A stretch of 35,802 nucleotides of DNA from Candidatus Dependentiae bacterium (GTDB lineage: Bacteria; Babelota; Babeliae; Babelales; Vermiphilaceae). The stretch lies in the NCBI GenBank assembly GCA_020431705.1, contig JAGQHQ010000008.1, positions 1 through 35,802 of the forward strand, read 5' to 3'. This document shows, in pieces, positions 35,720-35,802 of the stretch; the stretch's first letter is position 1, and each line of letters starts with the position of its first letter. The notes under the pieces were generated by a model, which saw only the letters and a program-made list of their open reading frames with translations, searched no databases and was not told where the DNA came from. The position numbers and the translations under genes were made by a program.

Positions 35720-35802
35720 TCACTTTTTTCTATTGATTTCATAGCGAATGGCATCAATTTGATTTTGATTTAATCCTGCGTTTTTTAATTCATTCAAAGC
35801 CT
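35720..35802 (-). CDS. C-terminal end of a third very large exported protein (partial)
   Basis: The minus strand reads LKNAGLNQNQIDAIRYEI then NRKK and a TGA stop (35722-35720). Up to NRK this is identical, at the base level, to the end of the protein at 32751, after which the two diverge (KK-stop versus KIGR-stop). It lies 134 bases upstream of the unit B large gene in the same direction, so at least three copies are arrayed. The rest lies beyond the right edge. Confidence 0.75.
   Translation of the reverse strand, partial: ALNELKNAGLNQNQIDAIRYEINRKK
35725..35802 (-). repeat. 78-base direct repeat, copy 2
   Basis: Base-for-base match to 32762-32839. It is truncated by the end of the window. 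Confidence 0.9.

Overview
This is an AT-rich bacterial chromosome segment. The mix of a small housekeeping set (PolA, PriA, oligoribonuclease, D-Ala-D-Ala ligase), a Gram-negative type II secretion/type IV pilus-like pseudopilin operon, an MCE lipid-transport protein, and many exported proteins with eukaryote-like repeats (ankyrin, LRR, WD40) or no recognisable family suggests a reduced, host- or protist-associated Gram-negative bacterium. Candidatus Dependentiae (TM6/Babeliae) is my best guess from gene style; nothing in the window proves it. TGA, TAA and TAG all serve as stops, so the standard bacterial code is used. No rRNA, tRNA, CRISPR array or transposase gene was seen.

Layout. 1-5.4 kb: the start of an exported protein, a PLP enzyme of the D-cysteine desulfhydrase/ACC deaminase family, polA, a small exported helical protein and a strong terminator. 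5.5-12.1 kb: priA, a second exported helical protein, orn, a fused tandem D-Ala-D-Ala ligase and a PF00882-like putative metalloprotein. 12.1-18.9 kb: an exported WD40 protein, a four-helix membrane protein, an extracytoplasmic Fe/Mn superoxide-dismutase-like protein overlapped by a membrane-anchored partner, a frameshifted exported ankyrin gene, a nitroreductase and a tandem pair of exported LRR proteins. 19.1-25.6 kb: one compact minus-strand operon, gspF-G-H-I-J-K then an MCE gene, probably ending at a hairpin terminator. 25.7-28.0 kb: an exported helical protein, then an unknown exported protein followed by its decayed tandem copy. 28.0-35.8 kb: a minus-strand array of paralogous two-gene units, each a very large exported protein (944 or 1039 aa) followed by a small exported protein (193 or 226 aa), with the end of a third large copy at the right edge.

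The large/small pair array is the best candidate for an undescribed system. Both large proteins share a beta-rich central region, a Ca-loop-like Asp motif, a C-terminal coiled coil and a CKGK-PKEA motif; both small partners begin their mature part with Asn-Pro-Phe-Ser and share an Ala-rich helical core. I do not recognise any of them as a named family.

Regulation. Several plus-strand genes for exported proteins share an extended -10 promoter pattern (TG-N-TANNNT, with a -35-like hexamer 17-18 bases away). Ribosome binding sites of the AAGGAG/GGGGAG type are common and support several GTG or TTG starts.
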